From positions 1 to 9,982 of the forward strand of contig JAPOLW010000108.1 in assembly GCA_029976905.1 (NCBI GenBank): 9,982 bases of DNA. Direction: 5' to 3'. The position numbers were made by a program, and so were the translations under genes. Each line of letters opens with the position of its first letter. Position 1 is the stretch's first letter. The notes under the pieces are model-generated. The model made no database searches. It was not told the DNA's origin and worked only from the letters and a program-made list of their open reading frames with translations. Shown piece after piece: positions 1-7,380 of the stretch. This DNA comes from a bacterium (GTDB taxonomy: Bacteria; Desulfobacterota; Binatia; UBA12015).

Positions 1-67
1 GCCATACCGCGTGGTCAGGCGACGACGCCGCCGCCCTCGCCGTACCGCGGGGTCAGGCGACGACGCC
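1..67. repeat. Imperfect direct repeat, 29-bp arms at 38-bp period
   Basis: Bases 1-29 and 39-67 match at 27 of 29 positions (differences at 4/42 and 12/50), separated by nine bases. The right copy contains the stop codon of the CoA-transferase gene (53-55). The left copy repeats the same final codons and a TGA at 15-17 in a different frame, because the 38-bp period is not a multiple of three. The left copy may extend beyond the window edge. It looks like a short tandem duplication across the 3' end of the gene. Confidence 0.8.
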
Positions 68-1240
68 CCCGGTGCGCAGGTCGGCGATCCGAGCCTGCAA
101 GCCGATCTCGCGCAGGATCTCGTCCGTATGCTCGCCGAGTCCCGGCGCGGGCCCTCCGGTTACGGCCGGGGTGTTCTGGAAACGCGCGGCCGGCCGCGGC
201 TGTCGCATGCGTCCGGCAAGAGGATGTCGCGACTCCTCGAGCACACCGGTCGCCCGTATGTGCGGGTCCTCGTGCAACTCTGCCGGCGAGAGGACCGCTC
301 CGCAGGGAGCTCGCTCTGCTTCCATGCCGGCGATGGCTTCCGCTGTCGACATGCTCCGGACCCGCTCGTAGACCCGAGCGAGAAGAGCGTTGAACGCCTC
401 GATGTTCGTTCGGCGCGCCATGATCGTCGCAACCTCTGGTGCATCGTAGCCGTCCACCCCGACACCACGGCAGATCCCGGCGACGTCTCCGTCGGATACG
501 GGCGCGGCGATGACGTATCCATCCCTCGTTGGCCAGAGCTTCTGGTCGCGCGAAAAGGCAGAGGGTTGCGAGCCGTCGGCTTCGAGCAGGACTTCGTTGC
601 CGGCGGCATCGGCCCAGACGAAGTTGACGACGCACTCGAGCATGGAGAGTCGGAGATGCTGGCCGCCGCGTCCGCTTGCACGCGCGAAGAGTGCTGCCGA
701 AATGGCCTGCGCGGCATTGAGCGCGGTGATCTTGTCGGCGGCGGTATGGCGGATGAGTTCGGGGTTGCCTCCATCGCCGGCGGCCTGCGCATGTGCCAGG
801 CCGCCGTAGGCCTGGACGACCGGGTCGTAGGCACTCTTTTGCGCGTAGGGGCCCTCGGGGCCGAAGCCGCTGATCGAGCAGTACACGAGATCGGGATTGA
901 GGGAACGAAGCGTATCGTAGGAGAGGCCCAGCTTCTCGATGACGCCCGGTCGGAAGTTCTGCACGAAGACGTCGGCGTCCGCGGCGATCGTTCGAACGAT
1001 TTCCCTACCCTCGTCCGTCTGGAGGTTCACGGCGATCGAACGCTTGCCACGATTGACCATGGCGGCCATCGCCGAGAGTCCGTTCACCGAGACGCCGATC
1101 CAACGACCGATGTCACCGAGGCCGGGCGGTTCGACCTTGATGACCGAGGCACCCTGGTCGGCCAACATCGTGGCTGCCCACGGGCCGGCCAGCGCAATCG
1201 AGAGATCGACGATCTTCACTCCGTCCAGGGGTCCTGGCAT
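53..1240 (-). CDS. Family III CoA-transferase (CaiB/BaiF family)
   Basis: A 395-residue protein, the usual length for family III CoA-transferases, which move coenzyme A between an acyl-CoA donor and a carboxylic acid in the cytoplasm. Family marks are the N-terminal region with ADQGASVIKVEPP (28-38), NRGKRSIAVNL (63-73), QNFRPGV (94-100) and SGFGPEGPY (124-132). Asp169 in the ADK motif matches the catalytic aspartate that carries the acyl group in this family. The start is firm: ATG at 1240 lies 7 nt after AGGAG (1252-1248), and that ribosome site overlaps the TAG stop of the SDR gene upstream, so the two genes are probably translationally coupled. The donor and acceptor cannot be read from the sequence; carnitine, formate, succinate and bile-acid enzymes all share this fold. 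The 3' end lies inside a short direct repeat. Confidence 0.93.
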   Translation of the reverse strand: MPGPLDGVKIVDLSIALAGPWAATMLADQGASVIKVEPPGLGDIGRWIGVSVNGLSAMAAMVNRGKRSIAVNLQTDEGREIVRTIAADADVFVQNFRPGVIEKLGLSYDTLRSLNPDLVYCSISGFGPEGPYAQKSAYDPVVQAYGGLAHAQAAGDGGNPELIRHTAADKITALNAAQAISAALFARASGRGGQHLRLSMLECVVNFVWADAAGNEVLLEADGSQPSAFSRDQKLWPTRDGYVIAAPVSDGDVAGICRGVGVDGYDAPEVATIMARRTNIEAFNALLARVYERVRSMSTAEAIAGMEAERAPCGAVLSPAELHEDPHIRATGVLEESRHPLAGRMRQPRPAARFQNTPAVTGGPAPGLGEHTDEILREIGLQARIADLRTGGVVA

Positions 1241-1247
1241 CGGTGGT

Positions 1248-1252
1248 CTCCT
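1248..1252 (-). promoter_or_regulatory. Ribosome binding site overlapping upstream stop codon
   Basis: On the minus strand AGGAG lies 7 nt before the CoA-transferase ATG and shares bases with the SDR stop codon TAG (1253-1251). Ribosomes ending the SDR gene would be placed directly at the next start, which points to coupled translation of the two genes. Confidence 0.75.
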
Positions 1253-2351
1253 ACCCGTCGAAGTCCTTCGACGGGGATCGGCCTCCCGGCCCGCTGTAGG
1301 CCAGGCCGTAGCCGGGCGATTCGCGGAACGGAACGTCGGGCAGGGAACGAAGAGCCGTGTCCCAGGCGTCGACGAGGCGGTCTTCGGCCGCGTAGTCGAA
1401 CGGATCCTGCAGGACGGTCTCCTCGAGCCCGCCGGGGGGCGGTGGGTGTTCGAAAAGCCAGCGTGCGGTGCGCCGGATCGCCTGGCGTGCGGGGACCACG
1501 TCCCGGTAGCCGAGCTCGGTGCGGAGTTTGGCGAGGTCGAGAACCCGGTGGGTGGGTAGCGGCTGCATGAGCAGGGGCCGCGCGGAAATGGCGAGCGCGT
1601 GCGGCATCGAGACGATTCTCATGGGGTGGTCGAGTTCGAGGAGAACCAGTTCGACCACCTGGCGGAGCGTGAGGGTCTCCTCGTCGCAGCAGTTGTAGAT
1701 CTGCCCTGCCGACCGCTCGGGGTGGTCCACGGCGAGCAGAACCGCGTGGGCGAGGTTTTCGGCATATCCGAAGCTCTGGAGGGTGAGGCCGTCATCGGGG
1801 AGGATGATGACGTCGCGGCCGTCGCGCACGCGGCGCACGATGCACCACTCGCGCGGGACGAGTTGGTAGGGACCGTAGACGTAGGGGTAGCGGAAGTGTG
1901 CCGCCTCCGGTTGCGTGGCGAAGAGGGCCTCCTCCGTGCGCGCGATGCGATACCCCTTCTCGTCCTCGACCGGTGAGTCGACCACGGGCGCATCCTCGCG
2001 CGTGGGAACCGGCAGTCCCGCGGGGACGTCGATCGACGGATGCATGTAGCCGCGGTACGCGGGGACGCCACCCACCGAGACGAATTTGCCGACCCGGCCC
2101 GCGAGGATCTCGGCGGTGCGTCGAAGACGGCCGTAGGTCGCGATGCAGACATCGAAGGTGCGATCCCCGAGGGCCGCGGCGAGTTCCGTGGGAGAGTATG
2201 GGTCGGTGTGGATGTGCTCGACGTCGTCGGGGATTTCGTCGAGTTCGTGGCGGCCGGTATGCAGGATGGCGACGCGGAAGCCGCGCCGGCGCAGACCGTT
2301 GACCATGTAGTGTCCGGTCGGTCCGGTCCCTCCGATGACGAGAGCGTCCAT
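1251..2351 (-). CDS. NAD(P)-dependent epimerase/dehydratase-like protein (extended or atypical SDR)
   Basis: A 366-residue cytoplasmic Rossmann-fold protein. The N-terminus MDALVIGGTGPTGHY holds the nucleotide-binding motif GGTGPTG at 7-13, directly after the first beta strand, which supports ATG at 2351 over an in-frame TTG at 2387 that would add 12 residues. Other family marks are the FVSVGG strand (90-95) and FRYPYVYGP (153-161), the usual substrate-side segment of extended SDRs. The catalytic YxxxK pair is altered: the best candidate is Tyr134 followed by Arg138 instead of Lys, so this may be an atypical SDR that binds a dinucleotide without standard epimerase or dehydratase chemistry. 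It lies 10 nt upstream of, and is probably co-translated with, the CoA-transferase. The substrate is unknown. The ribosome site before 2351 is weak. Confidence 0.85.
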   Translation of the reverse strand: MDALVIGGTGPTGHYMVNGLRRRGFRVAILHTGRHELDEIPDDVEHIHTDPYSPTELAAALGDRTFDVCIATYGRLRRTAEILAGRVGKFVSVGGVPAYRGYMHPSIDVPAGLPVPTREDAPVVDSPVEDEKGYRIARTEEALFATQPEAAHFRYPYVYGPYQLVPREWCIVRRVRDGRDVIILPDDGLTLQSFGYAENLAHAVLLAVDHPERSAGQIYNCCDEETLTLRQVVELVLLELDHPMRIVSMPHALAISARPLLMQPLPTHRVLDLAKLRTELGYRDVVPARQAIRRTARWLFEHPPPPGGLEETVLQDPFDYAAEDRLVDAWDTALRSLPDVPFRESPGYGLAYSGPGGRSPSKDFDG

Positions 2352-2465
2352 GGGGGTTTCGTGCCCGATCTGATCCCCGGTGCGCAAGCCGGGCGGACGG
2401 TTCTCTCGGCGAGCTCCGTGGGCTATGAGGTCACTGGGAGTCGGTGCGTGGACGAGGGCGGCAAA

Positions 2466-3920
2466 GTGGGATCGGTCGGGTATCGAAGGCCGGGCGACGA
2501 ATACTTCGACCAGCGAGGGCTGCGCCGCTATGCGGGCGTCGGATCCCTATGGGCGCTGGGAGTCGGCGCCGTCATCTCGGGAGATTTCTTTGGCTGGAAC
2601 TTCGGCCTCGAGGCCGGCGGGTTTGGTGGACTCCTGATTGCGACGTTGATCATCACCGTCATGTACACCGGCTTGTGCTTCAGCATCGCCGAGATGTCGC
2701 CAGCGCTTCCCCATACCGGGGGGGCCTACTCCTTTGCGCGCTCGGCCATGGGGCCCTGGGGTGGCTTCGTCACCGGCCTGGCAGAGAACATCGAATACGT
2801 CCTCACGCCCGCCGTCATCGTGGTGGGGATCGGCGGCTACCTGGGCAATGTCTTTGGAACCCCGGATTCCTTTGCCCCGGTCTGGTGGTTGATCGCCTAT
2901 ACGCTCTTCGTGGGCCTCAACATCTGGGGGGTCGAGATCACGTTCCGGTTTGCCGTGGCGATCACCCTGGTCGCCCTCTCGATCCTGATCGTCTTCTGGG
3001 TCGGGGCGATCCCGCACTTCTCGATCGAGCACGCCCTCGACATCCCGCCCGATCCCGGTGGCAGCATCTGGCTTCCCAAAGGGATCGCGGGGATCGCGTG
3101 GTCTCTGCCCTTCGCCATCTGGTTCTTTCTCGCCATCGAGGAATTGCCGCTCGCCGCCGAGGAGTCCCATGACCCAATCCGGGACATTCCCCGCGGCCTG
3201 CTCTACGGCCTGCTCACCCTGGTGATCGCTGCGTTCCTGACGCTCTTCCTCAACGCTGGGATTCCGCCCGGGGCACAGGCCGTTGGGGCGGCCGACGATC
3301 CCCTCTTCCTCGCCTTCCGAACCATCTTCGGCCAGGGGATGGGTTCCAAAGTCCTCGCGTTGATCGCGGTGGCGGGCCTCGTCGCGAGCTTTCACACGAT
3401 CATCTTCGCGTACGGGCGCAACATCTACTCCCTCTCGCGGGCCGGCTACTTTCCCGAGTTTCTCTCGGTGACCCATGGAGAGAGGCAGACACCCCACGTC
3501 GCCCTGATCGTCGGGGCGGTCCTGGGGTATCTCGTCGCGCTTGCGATCCATTTTTCCGAGGAACTTTTCGGTGACGTGCCCGTCGGCGGTGTTCTTCTGA
3601 ACATGGCGGTCTTCGGCGCCATGATCGCCTACGCCCTGCAGATGATCTCCTTCATCCTCCTGCGCCGGAACCTCCCCCACATCGACCGTCCCTACCGCAG
3701 TGCCACGGGACTTCCCGGGGCCTGGGTCGCCCTGGTCATCTCGCTGGTGACGCTCGTCTTCCTCTTCCTGAATCCCGACTATCGGCTCGGGGTCTGGGGA
3801 TGCGCCGCCTGGTACGCGTCGGGTCTGGCCTACTTCGCGTTGCATGCGCGCCACCAACTCATCCTCTCGCCCGAGGAGGAGTTTGCTCGCGCCCAGCGAG
3901 GAGAAGCTGGGCTCGAGTAG
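2466..3920 (+). CDS. APC-family permease, ethanolamine-permease type
   Basis: A 484-residue inner-membrane transporter of the amino acid-polyamine-organocation superfamily. The N-terminal segment GSLWALGVGAVISGDFFGWN (26-45) and IAEMSPALPHTGGAYSFARS (74-93) closely resemble ethanolamine permeases. About twelve hydrophobic segments are visible, near 26-47, 53-75, 99-127, 139-157, 162-182, 208-227, 243-263, 295-316, 345-363, 374-399, 417-435 and 441-459. The conserved loop EELPLAAEESHDPIRDIPRG (225-244) follows TM6. The frame stays open far upstream, antisense to the SDR gene, so the start had to be chosen: GTG at 2466 follows GAGGG (2454-2458) by 7 nt and gives a normal-length N-terminus; GTG at 2448 is the alternative. 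No ethanolamine ammonia-lyase gene is in view, so an amino acid or other amine substrate is possible. Confidence 0.88.
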   Translation: MGSVGYRRPGDEYFDQRGLRRYAGVGSLWALGVGAVISGDFFGWNFGLEAGGFGGLLIATLIITVMYTGLCFSIAEMSPALPHTGGAYSFARSAMGPWGGFVTGLAENIEYVLTPAVIVVGIGGYLGNVFGTPDSFAPVWWLIAYTLFVGLNIWGVEITFRFAVAITLVALSILIVFWVGAIPHFSIEHALDIPPDPGGSIWLPKGIAGIAWSLPFAIWFFLAIEELPLAAEESHDPIRDIPRGLLYGLLTLVIAAFLTLFLNAGIPPGAQAVGAADDPLFLAFRTIFGQGMGSKVLALIAVAGLVASFHTIIFAYGRNIYSLSRAGYFPEFLSVTHGERQTPHVALIVGAVLGYLVALAIHFSEELFGDVPVGGVLLNMAVFGAMIAYALQMISFILLRRNLPHIDRPYRSATGLPGAWVALVISLVTLVFLFLNPDYRLGVWGCAAWYASGLAYFALHARHQLILSPEEEFARAQRGEAGLE

Positions 3921-3968
3921 AGGATCGCCCGGCTGCTTGGTGGCAAACGCGCCGACGAACCAACGGTG

Positions 3969-3992
3969 CTGCGCCCCGTGGCGGCGGCGCAG
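3969..3992. terminator. Possible bidirectional terminator hairpin
   Basis: In the 108-bp gap between the convergent permease and flavoprotein genes, CTGCGCC (3969-3975) pairs perfectly with GGCGCAG (3986-3992) around a 10-nt loop. The hairpin reads the same on both strands, as expected for a shared terminator, but no T tract follows on either side, so intrinsic termination is doubtful. Confidence 0.25.
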
Positions 3993-4028
3993 GGGATCCG
4001 GATTTCGCTGCGGGGTGGCGGACGGGCG

Positions 4029-5138
4029 TCAGATGCGGCGGGCCAGGGCGGCCTCGGTTTCCTCGACGAGCCGATTCAGGAGCTCGGCCGCCGGGACCAC
4101 CGAGCGGATCATGCCGATTCCCTGGCCGGCAAACCCGGGCCAGATGTCCGCGCGGTCTGCGGCCATGGCGGCCTGCATGATCGGGCTCGAGATGAACGAC
4201 TGGAAGGGCATCGGGAGGGGCGCGAAGGGAGCCTCTTCGTAGGCCTTTGCCCATCGATTCTTGATCTGCCGGGCGGGCTTGCCGGTGATCGATCTTGAAA
4301 CCGTCGTGCCCTCTTCGGTTGCGTCTACGATGGCCTGCTTCTGGAAGTCGAGGATGCCGGCTTCCTCGGTCGCGAGGAAGGCACTCCCGACCCAGGCTCC
4401 TTCGGCGCCGAGCATGAACGCGGCCGCGATGCCCCGGCCGTCGCTGATCCCGCCTGCGGCGAGGACCGGGATGTCGCCGACGGCATCGACGACCTGGGGA
4501 ACCAGCGACATGGTACCTACCGGCGAGTTGTGACCTCCCGCATCGTGGCCCTGCGCGACGATGATGTCGACGCCTGTCTCCGCAACCTGGCGTGCGTGGC
4601 GTACGGCTCCGACGACGGCGATCGACCGGGTGCCATTGGCGCGCATGCGTTCGAGCCAGGGGCCCGGATTTCCCAGTCCGGCTGCGTAGACCGGGACCTT
4701 CTCCTCGATGACCACCTCCATCTGCGCTTCGAAGAAGCCTTTGGTGAAGGTGGCGGTGTCATTCTCGGCGGGCGAGGCGACCGACGGGGGAGGGATTTCG
4801 AGGCCCTGCTCCTCGAGGAATTTTGCGGCGAACTCTTGATGCTGCGGAATCTGTTCCATCGGGGACGGGCCGCCGGCGGCGGCCCGGGCCGTCTTCCCGC
4901 GCCGGACCGATGCCGGCAGGAGGGTGTCGACGCCGAAGGGGCGGTCGGTGAGTTCTCGCGTCTCCCGAATCCAGGCGCGCAAGTCTTCGGGGCTGCAGGC
5001 GGCGGCGCCCAGGACCCCGAGGCCCCCTGCGTTGGATACCGCTGCCGCGAGCTTCGGGGTGCTGGCGCCCCCCATCCCGGCCAGAACGATCGGTACGTCG
5101 ATTCCCAGAAGGTCGCAGACTCTATTGCGTAGGCTCAT
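4029..5138 (-). CDS. Nitronate monooxygenase / 2-nitropropane dioxygenase-like FMN protein
   Basis: A 369-residue TIM-barrel flavoprotein. Visible marks are VPIVLAGMGGASTP (15-28), the first FMN-side loop; VAQGHDAGGHNS (194-205), the conserved QG-x-x-AGGH segment; AAGGISDGRG (227-236) and GAWVGSAF (247-254), the phosphate-binding half of the barrel; and PGFAGQGIGMI (334-344) at the C-terminus. Relatives oxidise alkyl nitronates using FMN and oxygen; others are FabK-type enoyl-ACP reductases or uncharacterised NAD(P)H flavin oxidoreductases. The length and the insertion at about 75-150 resemble the longer NMO-like group found in actinobacteria and proteobacteria. The start is firm: GAGGAG (5149-5144) lies 5 nt before ATG. 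The gene stands alone, divergent from MsrB and convergent with the permease. The physiological substrate cannot be assigned. Confidence 0.87.
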   Translation of the reverse strand: MSLRNRVCDLLGIDVPIVLAGMGGASTPKLAAAVSNAGGLGVLGAAACSPEDLRAWIRETRELTDRPFGVDTLLPASVRRGKTARAAAGGPSPMEQIPQHQEFAAKFLEEQGLEIPPPSVASPAENDTATFTKGFFEAQMEVVIEEKVPVYAAGLGNPGPWLERMRANGTRSIAVVGAVRHARQVAETGVDIIVAQGHDAGGHNSPVGTMSLVPQVVDAVGDIPVLAAGGISDGRGIAAAFMLGAEGAWVGSAFLATEEAGILDFQKQAIVDATEEGTTVSRSITGKPARQIKNRWAKAYEEAPFAPLPMPFQSFISSPIMQAAMAADRADIWPGFAGQGIGMIRSVVPAAELLNRLVEETEAALARRI

Positions 5139-5245
5139 GGCATCTCCTCGTTTGTCGGGAATCGTAGCGCAGGGCGACCCCGCGGGACAAAGGTGACCTG
5201 AATGGCCTTTCCGGAGTATTGTGGGAAGCCAAGGGAGAACTCGAC
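5139..5245. promoter_or_regulatory. Divergent intergenic region with inverted repeat and possible msrB promoter
   Basis: The 107 bp between the flavoprotein and MsrB starts must hold both promoters. TTTGTC (5151-5156) and GACAAA (5186-5191) are perfect inverted arms 29 nt apart. For MsrB the best sigma70-like match is GTGACC (5193-5198), an 18-nt spacer and TATTGT (5217-5222), both elements matching four of six consensus bases. All of this is weak and unproven. Confidence 0.25.
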
Positions 5246-5812
5246 ATGGGTACGCAATGGACGCGCCGGGCCTGGCTTCGAGCCATGGTAGCCACCACCG
5301 CTTTTGGAGCAGCGTGGTGGGTCGGGGCGCGCGGGCCGCGTGCGGCGCCCGCGCAAGCCGGGGGATCCGCGCCTGCCCGGTCTCTGGACTGGCGTCCCCT
5401 ATCCCTACCGCACGAGGAGTGGAAGAAACTCCTCTCCGCGCGCGCCTATACGGTGCTTTTCGAGGAGGGGACAGAGCGTCCCTTCACCAGTGCGCTCAAC
5501 GATGAGAAGCGGGCTGGGACCTATGTCTGCGCGGCCTGCTCCCTCCCTCTCTTCACCTCCGAGGCGAAGTTCGACAGCGGAACCGGCTGGCCCAGCTTCT
5601 ACCAACCCATCGAGGGCCGCCTCGGCACGAGCACGGATTTCAAGCTGATCCTGCCGCGGACCGAGTACCACTGCGCCCGCTGCGGCGGGCACCAGGGTCA
5701 TGTCTTCGACGACGGACCGAAGCCCACGGGGCTGCGATACTGCAACAACGGCGTCGCGCTCGAATTCGTACCCGAGGGGGAAACGTTGCCTCCCCTGCGT
5801 CAGATACCTTGA
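5246..5812 (+). CDS. msrB: Tat-exported peptide-methionine (R)-S-oxide reductase MsrB
   Basis: A 188-residue protein: signal region about 1-38 and MsrB domain about 55-178. The N-terminus has TRRAWLR (6-12), a good twin-arginine motif, then a hydrophobic stretch and AQA at 36-38 as a probable signal-peptidase site, so the folded enzyme should act outside the cytoplasm, reducing R-methionine sulfoxide in envelope proteins. The domain has both zinc CxxC pairs (Cys95/Cys98 and Cys143/Cys146), SGTGWPSF (111-118), HCARCGGHQGHVFDDGP (142-158) and the catalytic Cys166 in RYCNN. Thr113 occupies the place where many MsrB proteins have a second redox cysteine (SGCGWPSF), and no other free cysteine is seen. 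ATG at 5246 has GGGAGA (5233-5238) 7 nt upstream. The gene ends 15 nt from the converging exported-protein gene. Identification as MsrB is secure; the export route is inferred. Confidence 0.95.
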   Translation: MGTQWTRRAWLRAMVATTAFGAAWWVGARGPRAAPAQAGGSAPARSLDWRPLSLPHEEWKKLLSARAYTVLFEEGTERPFTSALNDEKRAGTYVCAACSLPLFTSEAKFDSGTGWPSFYQPIEGRLGTSTDFKLILPRTEYHCARCGGHQGHVFDDGPKPTGLRYCNNGVALEFVPEGETLPPLRQIP

Positions 5813-5827
5813 CCCCGCTCCCGGGTC

Positions 5828-6418
5828 CTACATCGTGAACAATCCGACGGTGGAGGTGGCGCGACAGCGAAGACGCGCGCCACGCTTGCGGAGCTCGCAC
5901 TCCCCTTCCCCTCCGCCGACCGGTGGGATCACGTCGGTGTATACCTGCGAGGCCTGGGTGAGCGTCACGTCGACCGGTTCGGCGACGGGGCCAAAACCGG
6001 TATCGGACTCGAGGAGTTTCTTCACGCGGACCGAGAAGTACCAGAGGTCGTCCTTCCCCCGCAGTGGGAGGGCGATGGCGCGGATCCGCTTGCCGCCCGA
6101 TGTGCTCGAGCAATGGATTCGTCCACCCCGCTGGGAGCAATTCGCCAGGGTCACGGTGACGTCGAAGCCGTCGGCGTCCTGCACTTGAAGGGTCGAGGTG
6201 CCGGCCAGCAGGTCTTGCTGGAAGGTGCCGTTGGCGGTGTCGTCGATGCGTGCCTTGAGGTTCATCATCCCCGGTGTGAGCGGACCTGGTTGGAACGCGA
6301 GGTGCACCGACAACTTGGTCACGTCGAATGTCGTCTGCGCGCGGACCTCTCCGCTCATCAGGAGGAAGACTCCCAGACCGAGACATACGAGCATCAACGT
6401 ATTCTTCTTCGTCTTCAT
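5828..6418 (-). CDS. Exported four-cysteine protein of unknown function, paralog A
   Basis: A 196-residue protein with a clear Sec signal peptide: MKTKKN, hydrophobic 8-22, and VRA before Gln28 as a likely cleavage site; no lipobox. The mature part has four cysteines, 94, 103, 174 and 185, flanking GGRIHC (98-103) and RKRGARLRC (177-185). The spacing 9-71-11 is identical in the neighbouring gene at 6569-7153, and the two align along the mature region at about half identity by eye. The content suggests a small beta-rich secreted domain, possibly with two disulphides, but I do not recognise a family and assign no function. The ATG at 6418 has GGGAG (6430-6426) 7 nt upstream. It lies 150 nt downstream of its paralog on the same strand and ends 15 nt from the MsrB stop, converging on it. 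Confidence 0.85.
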   Translation of the reverse strand: MKTKKNTLMLVCLGLGVFLLMSGEVRAQTTFDVTKLSVHLAFQPGPLTPGMMNLKARIDDTANGTFQQDLLAGTSTLQVQDADGFDVTVTLANCSQRGGRIHCSSTSGGKRIRAIALPLRGKDDLWYFSVRVKKLLESDTGFGPVAEPVDVTLTQASQVYTDVIPPVGGGEGECELRKRGARLRCRATSTVGLFTM

Positions 6419-6568
6419 ATCGACACTCCCGAAGGGCGACTTCTTTGGCTTGATCGTCTCTTCCTTCCTGGGATAGGTGGCTGCCGGTTCCGTGCCAGAG
6501 GGCGGTGCGCTCCTCCGCGCGATCGCAAGAACAGAGCCGATCTCCAGGGGGTGGTCATCAGTTGAGGG

Positions 6569-7153
6569 TCAGAGCGAGGGAGCCGACGCGCACCGCAACC
6601 GCGCGCCGCGCTTGCGGACTTTACACTCGCTCTCGCCTCCACCGGGCGGCGCGACCACGTCGGTTCTCACCTGCGTTCCATGGGTCAGAGTCAGTTCGAC
6701 CGGTGACAGAGCGGGGCCGAAGCCGGTGACTGCTTCGGAGAGGCCCTTGACCCGGAGGGAGAATGCCCAGATGTTTTCTCGCTTCGGCACGGGCACGAAG
6801 ATCGCTCGGATGCGCTGCTCGCCCACCGTGCTCTGGCACCTGATCCGGCCGCCTTTTTCCTGGCAGCTTGTCAGCGAAGCGAGCACATCGAAGGCACCCG
6901 CGTCCGCGACCTGGATCCGGGTCGCAGCGGCCATAAGCGTGAGGTCCGTGCCGAGGGTTCCCCCGTTGCTGTCGTCGATGTAGCCCCGCACGTGCAGCAT
7001 CCCGGGTGTTCGTGGGCCGGGCTGGCCGGCCAGGTGGATCGAAATCTTGGTTGCTTCGACGCCACCCATCTGGGCGGGGGCCTCTCCTCCAGTCAAAAGC
7101 AGGGCTGCGATGCAAAGGGGCATCGAAAAGAGCGCCAGGGTTTTCATGTTCAT
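6569..7153 (-). CDS. Exported four-cysteine protein of unknown function, paralog B
   Basis: A 194-residue protein with a Sec signal peptide (hydrophobic 5-21, APA at 25-27 before Gln28). It matches paralog A throughout the mature region: KISIHLAGQPGPRTPGM (36-52), FDV (88-90), GGRIRC (101-106), QRIRAI (113-118), TGFGPALSPVELTLT (143-157) and KRGARLRC (181-188). Cysteines 97, 106, 177 and 188 have the same spacing as in paralog A. The start is ATG at 7153, with AGGAG (7165-7161) 7 nt upstream; a second ATG at 7147 would leave a 13-nt spacer and remove only two residues. The gene is preceded by 258 nt without a gene, so it probably has its own promoter and may be first in a two-gene unit with paralog A. 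Function unknown. Confidence 0.85.
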   Translation of the reverse strand: MNMKTLALFSMPLCIAALLLTGGEAPAQMGGVEATKISIHLAGQPGPRTPGMLHVRGYIDDSNGGTLGTDLTLMAAATRIQVADAGAFDVLASLTSCQEKGGRIRCQSTVGEQRIRAIFVPVPKRENIWAFSLRVKGLSEAVTGFGPALSPVELTLTHGTQVRTDVVAPPGGGESECKVRKRGARLRCASAPSL

Positions 7154-7380
7154 GCGCACACTCCTATCGGGCCGCGAGTCGCCATGCGACGGTTCAAGTC
7201 GGTTTGTTTCGGTATGCGGGACGGATTGGTCGGGTCGATGCACTGTTCCGTCATCCTGGGGTCGAAATCTTCATGGGTTGGGTCTTGCAGAGGAGAGCGC
7301 TCGCCGTGGCCTGCAAAGGCGCGGGCTAGCCGGAGAATACTTCCGATACCAGACTCCGCACAACCCGAAATCGGCGGAGC
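7154..7380. other. Intergenic region upstream of paralog B
   Basis: No gene was seen here. On the minus strand a weak promoter-like pair, TTGTGC, 18 nt, TATTCT (about 7365-7336), lies some 180 nt before the paralog B start; it matches consensus poorly. CTCCGC (7354-7359) and GCGGAG (7374-7379) form 6-bp inverted arms with a 14-nt loop, next to the terminator-like hairpin of the preceding gene. Confidence 0.3.

Noticed and set aside
1..5. A new minus-strand gene starting at ATG 5 and leaving the window
   Set aside because: Only one codon plus two bases are visible, and there is no ribosome site before it; it cannot be supported.
11..1570. Long open frame (519 codons) on the plus strand across the CoA-transferase and SDR genes
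   Set aside because: It is antisense to two well-recognised genes, is arginine-rich with no family motif, and is expected in high-GC coding DNA.
2040..2465. Upstream extension of the permease reading frame
   Set aside because: It overlaps the SDR gene in antisense and adds about 140 residues with no counterpart in APC permeases; GTG 2466 has a good ribosome site.
2547..3857. Open minus-strand frame of 436 codons inside the permease gene
   Set aside because: Its translation is highly charged, repetitive in Asp, Glu, Gly and Arg, and mirrors membrane-segment codons of the permease; it is a shadow frame.
5828..7153. The exported paralog pair plus MsrB as a redox-repair operon
   Set aside because: MsrB is on the opposite strand and convergent, and the paralogs are not methionine-rich; proximity alone does not support a shared system.
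7265..7290. Very short minus-strand frame starting MKISTPG in the gap before paralog B
   Set aside because: Seven codons with no ribosome site; nothing separates it from chance.
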